27,480 bases of DNA from a virus: the IMG/VR virus record IMGVR_UViG_3300025327_000994, positions 1-27,480 of that record. One strand, 5' to 3'. This document shows positions 6,895 through 12,708 of this stretch, one piece after another. The translations under genes and the position numbers were made by a program. The notes under the pieces were generated by a model, which made no database searches, had not been told where the DNA came from, and saw only the letters and a list, made by a program, of their open reading frames with translations. How positions within the stretch are numbered: position 1 is the first letter of the stretch; each line of letters opens with the position of its first letter.

Positions 6895-7200
6895 TTATAA
6901 TTCAGGCGGCCTGCACTCAGGGCAGACCGCATGTGGAAACATGGCTGCTCCCGGCCTCTGCCACTGTCGATCACAGTATGGGCACCTAGCCCATTCCTTA
7001 ATGGAGCCCTTGGTGGGATTCGAACCCACGGCCTCTCCCGTACCGGGGGAGTGCTCTGCCGACTGAGCTTCGAGGGCTTTGGTCAGTCTATCTATGGCTG
7101 CGATAAGCTCTTTGTATTCAGAGCCCCTAGGCTTTCTGCAAGAACATTCTTCATCTATGACAGATAGCTTAGCACCGCATAGATAACAATAGATTTTCAA
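6895..7200 (-). CDS. Double zinc-ribbon protein with a tRNA gene inside its frame
   Basis: The 101-codon ORF starts at TTG 7200 with GGAGG about 4 bases upstream. The first part has a zinc knuckle pattern (IYCYLCGAKL, then CSCRK) followed by a helix. The last part has CPYCDRQW and CPECRPPEL. The middle section, residues about 42-66, is the translation of the complete tRNA-Thr(GGT) gene at 7002-7077, read without a stop or frame change. The start and both zinc modules look real. Whether the tRNA part is translated, or separates what were two proteins, cannot be seen. No family is recognised. Confidence 0.55.
   Translation of the reverse strand: MKIYCYLCGAKLSVIDEECSCRKPRGSEYKELIAAIDRLTKALEAQSAEHSPGTGEAVGSNPTKGSIKEWARCPYCDRQWQRPGAAMFPHAVCPECRPPEL
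7002..7077 (-). tRNA. tRNA-Thr (GGT), nested inside an ORF
   Basis: Acceptor GCCCTCG pairs with CAAGGGC (one C-A mismatch), the anticodon stem is CTCCC/GGGAG, the loop CCGGTAC, the T loop TTCGAAT, and CCA is encoded. Position 33 is C. It lies wholly inside the coding frame of 6895-7200. Confidence 0.88.
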
Positions 7201-7213
7201 CGTGCCTCCAAAC

Positions 7214-7289
7214 TGGAAGCGTCAACGGGACTCGAACCCGCTAGGTTCAGGGTGAAGGCCTGATCGCTCGACTCTTTGCATTTGACGCT
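7214..7289 (-). tRNA. tRNA-Glu (TTC)
   Basis: Acceptor AGCGTCA pairs with TGACGCT, the anticodon arm is TCAGG/CCTGA with loop CCTTCAC (C33), the T loop TTCGAGT, and CCA is encoded. The stop codon of the upstream membrane-protein gene ends immediately before its 5' end. Confidence 0.88.
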
Positions 7290-7514
7290 TTAAAAGAATA
7301 CACTAAGCAGTTTTGCAAATCCCCACACTCCCACAGAACCAACAACCACCCATGCAAATATGCCCGTGGCTGCCGCCAAAATGAAGCTATGGTGCTCCAG
7401 CCGATCAAAAATTGAATCAGCGCACATGTAACAAGTAAGCAATGTAGCAAAGAATTCAAGAGCACACACTGCGCCCTTAAAAACATTAGTTACTGTGAAG
7501 TGTCCTGGTTCCAC
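7290..7514 (-). CDS. Small membrane protein between tRNA genes
   Basis: A 74-residue protein has two hydrophobic segments (VCALEFFATLLTCYMCAD and FILAAATGIFAWVVVGSV...). It starts at GTG 7514 behind AGGGGG, in the same repeated 19-base leader as the gene at 6727. It stops directly at the 5' end of tRNA-Glu with no spacer. No family is recognised. The alternative frame at 7247-7486 overlaps the tRNA and lacks a ribosome binding site. Confidence 0.55.
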   Translation of the reverse strand: MEPGHFTVTNVFKGAVCALEFFATLLTCYMCADSIFDRLEHHSFILAAATGIFAWVVVGSVGVWGFAKLLSVFF

Positions 7515-7530
7515 TCTGCCCCCTAAATGG
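7512..7530. repeat. 19-base direct repeat, copy 2 (tRNA 3' end plus gene leader)
   Basis: The sequence CACTCTGCCCCCTAAATGG occurs here and identically at 6725-6743. On the minus strand it joins the encoded CCA of a tRNA to the ribosome binding site and GTG start of a small gene. Confidence 0.8.
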
Positions 7531-7630
7531 TAGCCCAGGTGGGGATCGAACCCACATTCGCCACGGTTTGAGCGTGGTGCGTTAACGATGGTTTAAGCAT
7601 CGCGCGTTTGCCTAGTTACGCCACTGGGCC
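7528..7630 (-). tRNA. tRNA-Leu (TAA) with a second anticodon-like arm (CAA)
   Basis: Acceptor GGCCCAG pairs with CTGGGCT (G1-T72), the D arm is Leu-like, and the anticodon arm CGATG-CTTAAAC-CATCG gives TAA. The T arm is GTGGG-TTCGATC-CCCAC and CCA is encoded. The variable region is about 30 nt instead of the usual 10-20. It contains CCACG-CTCAAAC-CGTGG, a perfect 5-bp stem with a 7-nt anticodon-like loop reading CAA, also leucine. Removing about 25 nt would leave a normal class I tRNA with that second arm. Confidence 0.8.
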
Positions 7631-7635
7631 AAAGA

Positions 7636-7710
7636 TGGTCCGCTCGGCAGGACTCGCACCTGCACTACTCAGGCTCTCGACCTGACGACTCTGCATTGGT
7701 CTACGAGCGG
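7636..7710 (-). tRNA. tRNA-Leu (GAG), short variable loop
   Basis: Acceptor CCGCTCG pairs with CGAGCGG, the anticodon arm is TCAGG/CCTGA with loop TCGAGAG (C33), the T loop TGCGAGT, and CCA is encoded. The variable loop is only 5 nt, whereas bacterial leucine tRNAs have a long arm. The isotype follows the anticodon and the charged amino acid is not certain. Confidence 0.75.
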
Positions 7711-7711
7711 A

Positions 7712-7783
7712 TGGTAGCAGGGATGGGAGTTGCGCCCATCGGGCTGAGGTTATGAGCCTCTGCTGCACACTGGTGCCCCTGCA
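7712..7783 (-). tRNA. tRNA-Met (CAT)
   Basis: The anticodon loop CTCATAA gives CAT. Acceptor pairs 2-7 are GCAGGG/CCCTGC with a T1-T72 mismatch, which recalls the unpaired 1-72 position of initiator tRNAs. The T loop is CGCAACT and CCA is encoded. Initiator, elongator or Ile(CAT) identity is open. Confidence 0.78.
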
Positions 7784-7785
7784 AT

Positions 7786-7864
7786 TGGTACGCCCTGTAG
7801 GACTCGAACCTACAAGCAGCACGTTCTAAGCGTGCTAGGTATTCCTGATTCCCGTCAAGGGCGC
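7786..7864 (-). tRNA. tRNA-Leu (TAG), short variable loop
   Basis: Acceptor GCGCCCT pairs with AGGGCGT (G1-T72), the anticodon stem is GCACG/CGTGC with loop CTTAGAA, the T arm GTAGG-TTCGAGT-CCTAC, and CCA is encoded. The variable loop is 5 nt. Its 5' end abuts the stop codon of the Asp-box gene. Confidence 0.82.
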
Positions 7865-10084
7865 TTATCTCGGGGTGATGGGCCAGCGGTAGAGCATAAA
7901 CCCTTGGCCCACCACATTTAAGTAAAGCTCTCGCCTATCAACTGGATTCACGACCACTCTTCCAACCCCTTTGAGTGGGAAGCTCGCCATGAGTGCCTTC
8001 CAGTTAGTGCCTCCGTCCGTTGTGTAAAGCACGCCTTCAGACTTTGTATTATCTCCCCCACCTTTGATAAGTTCTGACGAAGCGATATATATAATGTTTG
8101 AGTTTATTGAGTCCACAGCGACGTGACGCCAACGATCTCCAGTTCGAATCTTAGTCCAGTCGGTCCCTGTATTCGTGCTCTTCCACACGCCTCGAAGTCC
8201 TGCACCACCAAAAGCGGCTACATAAACTGCATTCGCAAGCGTCGGATGTGTAATAATTGTGTGAACTCCATTCCAGACCTCGCCTTGGACCGATCCACTA
8301 GCTGCCCCTGCCATGTTCGTGGCACTGATGTTTGACCAAGCAGTTCCTCCATTAGTCGAGCGCCAAACCCCGGCGATTCCGCCAGCATACATCAAGTTTG
8401 CGTCAGCAGGATCAATTGCGGTGGTGTAAAGCGCACCACCTGCTGTAGCCTGTGTAAGCGTCACTGCCCAAGTCACACCGTCGTCAGTGCTTTTATATAC
8501 GTCCCCACCGGCTGTCACTAACATCACACGGCTTCCGGCTGAGGAAGAGCGTGCTAATGAGATGCCTCGAACGAAGCCGTCTGTCATCCCTGTGGCTTTG
8601 GTCCAGTTCGCTCCGTCATTAGTGCTGTAGTAGACGTTAAGCCCCGTTCCACTTGGAGAACCGATACAAGCCCAGAGTTTTCCATCCGTGGTAGGGTCGC
8701 ATACTATTGAATTGCAATTCCCCCCATGCGTCCCGTTGTCCCACTCGGTTGTGGTTCCGGCGTTTCGCATCACGCTGCTTTGACCTTTGTCAGTTGTGAC
8801 CCAGAGCCCCAAGTCCCAATAACCTAGATAGACTTTACCGCTTGTGGTCTCGCTGGCTGCTAGACCGCCTCCCACTACGTTATCTAAGCCACGCCCCCGC
8901 CATGCGCTTCCTACTGCGTCTGTCCCAATCGTATCTACGATGGTCCCACCCGCACGACAGGTGTATGCGAATTGGGCGCCAATTAAAAAGAATGAATCTG
9001 GGTCGTTGTAGTTAGGGGCGGTGGACTTGGCGAATCCGTAGATGTTCTTGCCATGTGCGGCTGAGAGGTCGATGTCGGCTGTTCCTTGCCAATGACCACT
9101 GAAGGACATTCCTGAGAGCTTCTTGGTCCAAGTGCTCGCGGTCGAGTCATACTCCCAGACCCCTGATTTATGTGTGCCTCCTGAGGCTGGGAAGCGCTCT
9201 ATGTCAATCGTGCGAATGATATTTGGTTGGTCCTCACGAATGAATAACGTTCCGGTGTGTACAGCGGAAGGAGTAACTCGGCTCCAGTTATCACCACCAT
9301 CTGTAGTATGGCATAGCTCGCCGGTCCAGAAGCTTGGATTCCCTGGGTTTGCCGGATCGTCTTCACGAATAGTGATGTACGCTCTGCTTGTATCGGCGGG
9401 GTGGAAGGCGCAGTCCCAAATAAGGTCGCCTGCGTCACCAACTAACGATGCGGCCTGCTGTGCCCAAGAAGTTCCACCGTTTGTCGAGAGCCAGAGTGAA
9501 GAGTCTGTGACTGACACAAACCCGTCGTCTCCGTGAAGCGTCATGACGCGATTAGCGTCGAGGGGATGCACAATCACCTTCAGTAAGCGGAGACTGGCCG
9601 CTGGTGCCCCCATGCTACTGAAGGTGAGCCCCCCATCTGTGCTTTTGTAGATTGCGCCATCTAGTGTGGTGTTACTGGTGTGTACACAGGCATAAACTAT
9701 TGTGGGGTTTGCCTTTGCGACAGCGATTGCAGTAGTGTAGTTATTCGTTACGTTGGTGATAATGAAGTTGTCACCGCCGTCGTTGCTACGGTAGATTGCG
9801 CGCTCGGTTCCTACGAACACAACATTTGAGTTTGTGGGATCGCAGGCCACCGCCGAGAAATGGGTGCGCGCCCCGAGACCGGCGTTGGCGGTCCCTAGGA
9901 CTTCCCAGGTACGGCCTCGGTCCTTTGAGCGTGAAAGCCCTCCAAGGTCCCCGGTAATAAACCAAGTTCCAATAGGCGAGGCGGCGGCCGAAGTCCACGC
10001 ACCTCCCTCGCCAGGGTTCATGTTGAATAGCCCGGAACGAGTTGCTGGAGTTAGAATAGTGATAGCAGGCGGCTTGACGGTCAC
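7865..10084 (-). CDS. Asp-box / BNR-repeat beta-propeller protein (GH74- or sialidase-like)
   Basis: The 739-residue protein carries about eleven Asp-box repeats spread over its length, such as SKDRGRTW, SNDGGDNF, STDGGLTF, STNGGTSW, TTDGGDNW, STDDGVTW and TTDGGTNW. They alternate with segments of the type VVFVGT or IYIAS. This is the pattern of seven-bladed propellers found in GH74 xyloglucanases, sortilin-like proteins and sialidases. No signal peptide is seen. In a phage it could be a tail-associated glycan-binding or depolymerising protein, but catalytic residues cannot be assigned. The GTG start overlaps the stop of the small upstream gene (GTGA). The gene splits the tRNA array into two parts, which is an odd site for a structural gene. 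Confidence 0.8.
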   Translation of the reverse strand: MTVKPPAITILTPATRSGLFNMNPGEGGAWTSAAASPIGTWFITGDLGGLSRSKDRGRTWEVLGTANAGLGARTHFSAVACDPTNSNVVFVGTERAIYRSNDGGDNFIITNVTNNYTTAIAVAKANPTIVYACVHTSNTTLDGAIYKSTDGGLTFSSMGAPAASLRLLKVIVHPLDANRVMTLHGDDGFVSVTDSSLWLSTNGGTSWAQQAASLVGDAGDLIWDCAFHPADTSRAYITIREDDPANPGNPSFWTGELCHTTDGGDNWSRVTPSAVHTGTLFIREDQPNIIRTIDIERFPASGGTHKSGVWEYDSTASTWTKKLSGMSFSGHWQGTADIDLSAAHGKNIYGFAKSTAPNYNDPDSFFLIGAQFAYTCRAGGTIVDTIGTDAVGSAWRGRGLDNVVGGGLAASETTSGKVYLGYWDLGLWVTTDKGQSSVMRNAGTTTEWDNGTHGGNCNSIVCDPTTDGKLWACIGSPSGTGLNVYYSTNDGANWTKATGMTDGFVRGISLARSSSAGSRVMLVTAGGDVYKSTDDGVTWAVTLTQATAGGALYTTAIDPADANLMYAGGIAGVWRSTNGGTAWSNISATNMAGAASGSVQGEVWNGVHTIITHPTLANAVYVAAFGGAGLRGVWKSTNTGTDWTKIRTGDRWRHVAVDSINSNIIYIASSELIKGGGDNTKSEGVLYTTDGGTNWKALMASFPLKGVGRVVVNPVDRRELYLNVVGQGFMLYRWPITPR

Positions 10085-10209
10085 TTCTTCTTTTTTCTTT
10101 CGACCTTGTTCATGGTCCCATATACGTAAGCATCCTTACGCTCTTGGGACCAGTTCGGATGTTCTTTCTCGACTTCGCGTTTTAGCTTGTCGTGGAGTTT
10201 TTTCGGCAC
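10081..10209 (-). CDS. Small basic phage protein (MPKKLHDKL type)
   Basis: This 42-residue protein begins MPKKLHDKLKREVEKEHPNW and continues with SQERKDAYVYGTMNKVERK. The pattern PKKLHDKL...ERxDAYVYGTxxK recurs in short phage proteins of unknown function. The start is GTG 10209 with GGAAGGAA 7 bases upstream. Its stop overlaps the start of the Asp-box gene and its start overlaps the end of the previous gene. Confidence 0.65.
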   Translation of the reverse strand: MPKKLHDKLKREVEKEHPNWSQERKDAYVYGTMNKVERKKKK

Positions 10210-10463
10210 TTTATTGTTCCTTCCCTCACCTTCGCGCACCACTCTCGTTCTTCCATGCGTACCTGCTCAACGTATTGCCCACTGACTTCAAGTTGTTCCA
10301 GTGACCCACGCTTGTACGCTTCAGCGGCGACGACGGCGAGCAGGCCGGCGAGCAAGGCCACATCTTCCTCGTTGGGTTGGGCTTGCATACCGGGATGTGG
10401 CCACGGTTCTATCCGCGCTCTCAGCCACTCCCGCGCGAGGGCGGCGTAGCGGTCGTCAGGCAT
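10182..10463 (-). CDS. Hypothetical helical protein
   Basis: A 93-residue protein with an N-terminal helix (ALAREWLRARIEPWP), an alanine/leucine-rich middle (EEDVALLAGLLAVVAAEAYK) and a charged C-terminus. It overlaps genes on both sides by a few to 28 bases, so it belongs to the short operon that feeds into the Asp-box gene. The hydrophobic middle could be a membrane helix but is interrupted by charges. No family is recognised. Confidence 0.6.
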   Translation of the reverse strand: MPDDRYAALAREWLRARIEPWPHPGMQAQPNEEDVALLAGLLAVVAAEAYKRGSLEQLEVSGQYVEQVRMEEREWCAKVREGTIKCRKNSTTS

Positions 10464-10647
10464 GGAGAGCCTTGTTACACTGATGCGCTAGCGCCCACCT
10501 GCGCGCTTGAAAGCGATTCCAGGTGATTGGGCTCTCCCACTCACACTCCTGACACTCAGCTAGGTAGTGTTCACTGTCCTCTGACCACCACACCACCAGC
10601 GGATACTTCACTTGCTGGTGGGGCGACCAGCCGCACGCGGTTCTCAC
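10456..10647 (-). CDS. Small protein with CxxC zinc-like motif
   Basis: A 63-residue protein reading HYLAECQECEWESPITW and ending in HQCNKALHA, a plausible one-zinc fold using CxxC and the later His/Cys. GTG 10647 overlaps the stop of the upstream gene (GTGA) and follows GAGAGGA. It overlaps the next gene by 8 bases. Function unknown. Confidence 0.6.
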   Translation of the reverse strand: MRTACGWSPHQQVKYPLVVWWSEDSEHYLAECQECEWESPITWNRFQARRWALAHQCNKALHA

Positions 10648-10895
10648 GTCGTCCTCTCTGGCGTCCCTGGCCTCCCCGCGCGCAGAGCGTCCACGAGCGC
10701 GGCGCCTGCGATGTTCTGAATCTCACGCAAGCTCGCCATCGGGTCATGGCCGTCAAGCTGGCCGTTGTATCCCTCCCCATTGCAATCTCTCAGCGCCGCC
10801 CGCAGCCGCTCGCAGCACTCGGCCAGGGCGTCGCGCTCGGCCACAAGGCGTCTGATTGTATCCTCTGCGTCTTGCATTACGAACTCGTACTTCAC
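10644..10895 (-). CDS. Hypothetical coiled-coil protein
   Basis: This 83-residue protein starts with a strong heptad-like helix (AEDTIRRLVAERDALAECCE) and a second helix after a short glycine-rich loop. Start GTG 10895 has AGGAGG 5 bases upstream, the strongest start in this small operon. It is the first of five coupled genes ending with the Asp-box protein. No family is recognised. Confidence 0.65.
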   Translation of the reverse strand: MKYEFVMQDAEDTIRRLVAERDALAECCERLRAALRDCNGEGYNGQLDGHDPMASLREIQNIAGAALVDALRAGRPGTPERTT

Positions 10896-10907
10896 TCAGC
10901 CTCCTAG

Positions 10908-10993
10908 TGGTGCGTGATGCAGGGATCGAACCTGCCGTGAGCGTTGCTCGGAAGGGTTACAGCCTTCTGCACCGCCGTTGGTGCGTCTCACGC
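10908..10993 (-). tRNA. tRNA-Tyr (GTA)
   Basis: Class II tRNA with a long variable arm (CGAGC...GCTC). The anticodon arm is GAAGG/CCTTC with loop CTGTAAC, the T arm GCAGG-TTCGATC-CCTGC, and CCA is encoded. Acceptor pair 7:66 is mismatched. Confidence 0.9.
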
Positions 10994-10997
10994 AAGT

Positions 10998-11071
10998 TGG
11001 TAGGTCAGTCGGGGATTGAACCCGAATCTCGCTGGTTAAGAGCCAGTGGCTCTGCTTTGAGCTACTGACCT
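10998..11071 (-). tRNA. tRNA-Lys (CTT)
   Basis: Acceptor AGGTCAG pairs perfectly with CTGACCT. The anticodon loop is CTCTTAA, the T loop TTCAATC-type, and CCA is encoded. Only one base separates it from the preceding tRNA-Arg. Confidence 0.9.
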
Positions 11072-11072
11072 G

Positions 11073-11145
11073 TCCCCCTAGTAGGACTCGAACCCACATG
11101 GGCCGGGTTAGAACTCCGGTGAGCGTCCATTCGCTCATTAGGGGG
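11073..11145 (-). tRNA. tRNA-Arg (TCT), no encoded CCA
   Basis: Acceptor CCCCCTA pairs with TAGGGGG, the D stem is GAGCG/CGCTC, the anticodon loop GTTCTAA, and the T arm GTGGG-TTCGAGT-CCTAC. The discriminator A is followed by C and then directly by the tRNA-Lys start, so CCA is not encoded, unlike every other tRNA here. Confidence 0.88.
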
Positions 11146-11150
11146 GAAAA

Positions 11151-11224
11151 TGGATGCAGAGGTAGGATTCGAACCTACACCAGCGTGGTTCAGAGCCACG
11201 ATGACTGCCGTTATCTACTCTGCA
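11151..11224 (-). tRNA. tRNA-Gln (CTG)
   Basis: Acceptor TGCAGAG pairs with CTCTGCA, the anticodon arm is CGTGG-CTCTGAA-CCACG, the T loop TTCGAAT, and CCA is encoded. Confidence 0.92.
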
Positions 11225-11226
11225 AA

Positions 11227-11312
11227 TGGCGGAAGTGTCAGGAGTCGAACCTGAGCGTGCATGCACGGCCTCAGTTTAGCAAACTGGCCGATTACCACTC
11301 TCGCACACTTCC
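11227..11312 (-). tRNA. tRNA-Ser (GCT)
   Basis: Class II tRNA: acceptor GGAAGTG/CACTTCC, anticodon loop TTGCTAA, long variable arm with GTGC/GCAC stem, T arm TCAGG-TTCGACT-CCTGA, discriminator G and encoded CCA. Confidence 0.9.
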
Positions 11313-11317
11313 AAAGA

Positions 11318-11392
11318 TGGATGCAGGAGTAGGACTCAAACCTACATTGGCCTCGTTCAAAGCGAGGGGACCTATCATTAGTCGATCCTGCA
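11318..11392 (-). tRNA. tRNA-Gln (TTG)
   Basis: Acceptor TGCAGGA pairs with TCCTGCA, the anticodon arm is CCTCG-CTTTGAA-CGAGG, the T loop TTTGAGT, and CCA is encoded. Confidence 0.9.
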
Positions 11393-11393
11393 A

Positions 11394-11469
11394 TGGAGAC
11401 TGCGGCTGGATTCGAACCAGCGATACGAAGGTTGCAGCTTCGGGCCTTCGCCAACTTGGCTACGCAGTC
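11394..11469 (-). tRNA. tRNA-Cys (GCA)
   Basis: Acceptor GACTGCG pairs with CGCAGTC, the anticodon arm is CGAAG-CTGCAAC-CTTCG, the T arm GCTGG-TTCGAAT-CCAGC, and CCA is encoded. Confidence 0.92.
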
Positions 11470-11472
11470 AAA

Positions 11473-11548
11473 TGGTGGACCCTGTGGGACTCGAACCCAC
11501 ATCAGCTTGCTTGCAAGGCAAGTGTGTTCCCATTAGCACCAAAGGCCC
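11473..11548 (-). tRNA. tRNA-Ala (TGC)
   Basis: Acceptor GGGCCTT pairs with AGGGTCC through G-T pairs, the anticodon arm is CTTGC-CTTGCAA-GCAAG, the T arm GTGGG-TTCGAGT-CCCAC, and CCA is encoded. Confidence 0.9.
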
Positions 11549-11551
11549 AAA

Positions 11552-11627
11552 TGGTAGGGCATGGAAGATTCGAACTTCCGACCAGTCGCTTCCAAGGCGA
11601 CTACGCTGTCCGCTGCGCTAATGCCCT
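11552..11627 (-). tRNA. tRNA-Pro (TGG)
   Basis: Acceptor AGGGCAT pairs with ATGCCCT, the anticodon arm is GTCGC-CTTGGAA-GCGAC, the T arm GGAAG-TTCGAAT-CTTCC, and CCA is encoded. Confidence 0.92.
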
Positions 11628-11650
11628 ATGTTTCTTCCTCATATGTGAAG

Positions 11651-11728
11651 TGGTTGACGCTCTCGGAATCGAACCGAGTTCTCATGCTCTTCAGGCACGC
11701 GCTGAATCACCAGACTAGCTCAGCGTCA
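11651..11728 (-). tRNA. tRNA-Phe (GAA)
   Basis: Acceptor TGACGCT pairs with AGCGTCA, the anticodon arm is CGTGC-CTGAAGA-GCATG (G37), the T arm CTCGG-TTCGATT-CCGAG, and CCA is encoded. Confidence 0.9.
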
Positions 11729-11847
11729 ATGTGCTTGTCTCGGCGGCCCGCTTCCAGTTGTGCGAAGCTGAGCGCACTCAGCAAGGCTGCTGACGGCCAC
11801 CAGACGGAGGGGAACGCGCTCCCTGGTCCATCTGGGAATAAATGCAC
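11707..11847 (-). CDS. Possible small protein in the tRNA array (46 aa)
   Basis: In the 225-base gap between tRNA-Phe and tRNA-Ile a GTG-initiated frame begins MHLFPDGPGSAFPSVWWPSA and continues AALLSALSFAQLEAGRRDKH. It ends inside the 5' half of tRNA-Phe, as does the gene at 6509 with tRNA-Asp. The composition is protein-like, but the ribosome binding site is weak and no family is known. The rest of this gap (11848-11955) shows nothing else convincing. Confidence 0.35.
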   Translation of the reverse strand: MHLFPDGPGSAFPSVWWPSAALLSALSFAQLEAGRRDKHIDAELVW

Positions 11848-11955
11848 CTCTAACCTAGGACTGCGAGGTGGCGCACATACGCCTGCGCTGGCGTTTGAAG
11901 CGTCGGCCGCGACACGAGCGTACCGCCGACTCTAGAGGGAGCTACCCTCCAGCTT

Positions 11956-12047
11956 TGGTAGGCCCACCGGGACTCGAACCCGGATCACGCCCTAATCTAG
12001 GGCTCCCAGGGTATAAGCCTGGCGTTCTCCCATTGAACTATGGGCCG
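11956..12047 (-). tRNA. tRNA-Ile (TAT) with hairpin insertion in the variable region
   Basis: The D stem is GTTC/GAAC, the anticodon arm CCAGG-CTTATAC-CCTGG, the T arm CCGGG-TTCGAGT-CCCGG, acceptor pairs 2-7 GGCCCA/TGGGCC, and CCA is encoded. Positions 1 and 72 (C and T) do not pair. The variable region is 22 nt instead of 5. It holds GCCCTAGATTAGGGC (11989-12003), a perfect hairpin whose loop can be read as TAGATTA, showing GAT, another isoleucine anticodon. Confidence 0.82.
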
Positions 12048-12048
12048 A

Positions 12049-12291
12049 TTATCGCTTCTTTCCATGGCGCTTTAGATAAACACTATCAAGCACGCTTTTA
12101 TCAGGACTCGCCCCCCCAGTCCATTCATTGCGTGGCTCGTCCCATAAATCCCCCCACATGCGCTTCATAGCCGCGCTATGATGAATTCCATTCCAATAAT
12201 AATCGGGGGTGATGTTAGGAACACCATTACCAACACCACACCATCGACAGTTTGTACCTGGCCCTGCTGCTCCACCACCACACATGCACAT
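12049..12291 (-). CDS. Small zinc-knuckle protein between tRNA genes
   Basis: The 80-residue protein begins MCMCGGGAAGPGTNCRWCG, a four-cysteine knuckle at the very N-terminus. It continues with a WNG/WGDLWDEP aromatic-rich region and a basic end. ATG 12291 follows GTGGAGACAAA; an upstream extension to 12330 would just translate tRNA-Ser sequence. The stop ends one base before the 5' end of tRNA-Ile(TAT). No family is recognised. Confidence 0.6.
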   Translation of the reverse strand: MCMCGGGAAGPGTNCRWCGVGNGVPNITPDYYWNGIHHSAAMKRMWGDLWDEPRNEWTGGASPDKSVLDSVYLKRHGKKR

Positions 12292-12302
12292 TTTGTCTCC
12301 AC

Positions 12303-12387
12303 TGGAGGAAGGTGTAGGATTCGAACCCACGTGTCCGAAGACTCACTAGTTTTCAAGACTAGCGCCTTACCACTCGGCCAACCTTCC
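12303..12387 (-). tRNA. tRNA-Ser (TGA)
   Basis: Class II tRNA: acceptor GGAAGGT/ACCTTCC, anticodon arm CTAGT-CTTGAAA-ACTAG, variable arm GAGTCTTCGGAC, T loop TTCGAAT, encoded CCA. The 83 bases between it and tRNA-Val hold only unconvincing short frames. Confidence 0.92.
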
Positions 12388-12470
12388 AAAATCGAGGGTC
12401 TTTTGATGAGAGACCGGCAGAACTCAGCATGGTGTTTATCCCTAGGGCTAGGTGGTTCATGCTCACCCAC

Positions 12471-12546
12471 TGGTGCCCAGCCTTGGCTATGCTCCAAGTA
12501 CCTTTAGTTTGTAAGACTAACGCTCTTCTGATTGAGCTAGCCGGGC
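12471..12546 (-). tRNA. tRNA-Val (TAC) with degenerate T loop
   Basis: Acceptor GCCCGGC pairs with GCTGGGC, the D arm is GCTC...GAGC, and the anticodon arm is TTAGT-CTTACAA-ACTAA. The T stem CTTGG/CCAAG closes a loop AGCATAG that has none of the usual TTCRA bases. CCA is encoded. Confidence 0.8.
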
Positions 12547-12549
12547 AAT

Positions 12550-12627
12550 TGGTAGGTCACGCTGGGTTGACTACCAGCATCTCATCGGTTAAAAGCCGAG
12601 GGCTTTGCTTCGTTAAGCTAGTGACCT
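12550..12627 (-). tRNA. tRNA-Lys (TTT) with degenerate T loop
   Basis: Acceptor AGGTCAC pairs with GTGACCT and the anticodon loop is CTTTTAA. The T stem GCTGG/CCAGC closes an 8-nt loop TAGTCAAC, both longer and different from the norm. CCA is encoded. Confidence 0.82.
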
Positions 12628-12631
12628 GAAA

Positions 12632-12707
12632 TGGACTCCCCGACAGGATTCGAACCCGCATTATCCGGCGTTCGTAGCGCCGTGCATTTCCGTTTTGCTA
12701 CGGGGAG
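12632..12707 (-). tRNA. tRNA-Arg (ACG)
   Basis: Acceptor CTCCCCG pairs with CGGGGAG, the anticodon arm is CGGCG-CTACGAA-CGCCG, the T loop TTCGAAT, and CCA is encoded. Confidence 0.92.
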
Positions 12708-12708
12708 A

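Noticed and set aside
7616-7822. Minus-strand ORF over tRNA-Leu and tRNA-Met
   Set aside because: The whole frame is made of tRNA sequence, with no ribosome binding site.
11098-11718. 206-codon plus-strand ORF across the tRNA array
   Set aside because: It is antisense to six tRNA genes; its repeated RIRTYT, FELPTS-like phrases are translations of T loops.
12388-12470. Small frames between tRNA-Ser(TGA) and tRNA-Val
   Set aside because: Two short frames (one reading on through the tRNA) lack a clear ribosome binding site, so neither is annotated.
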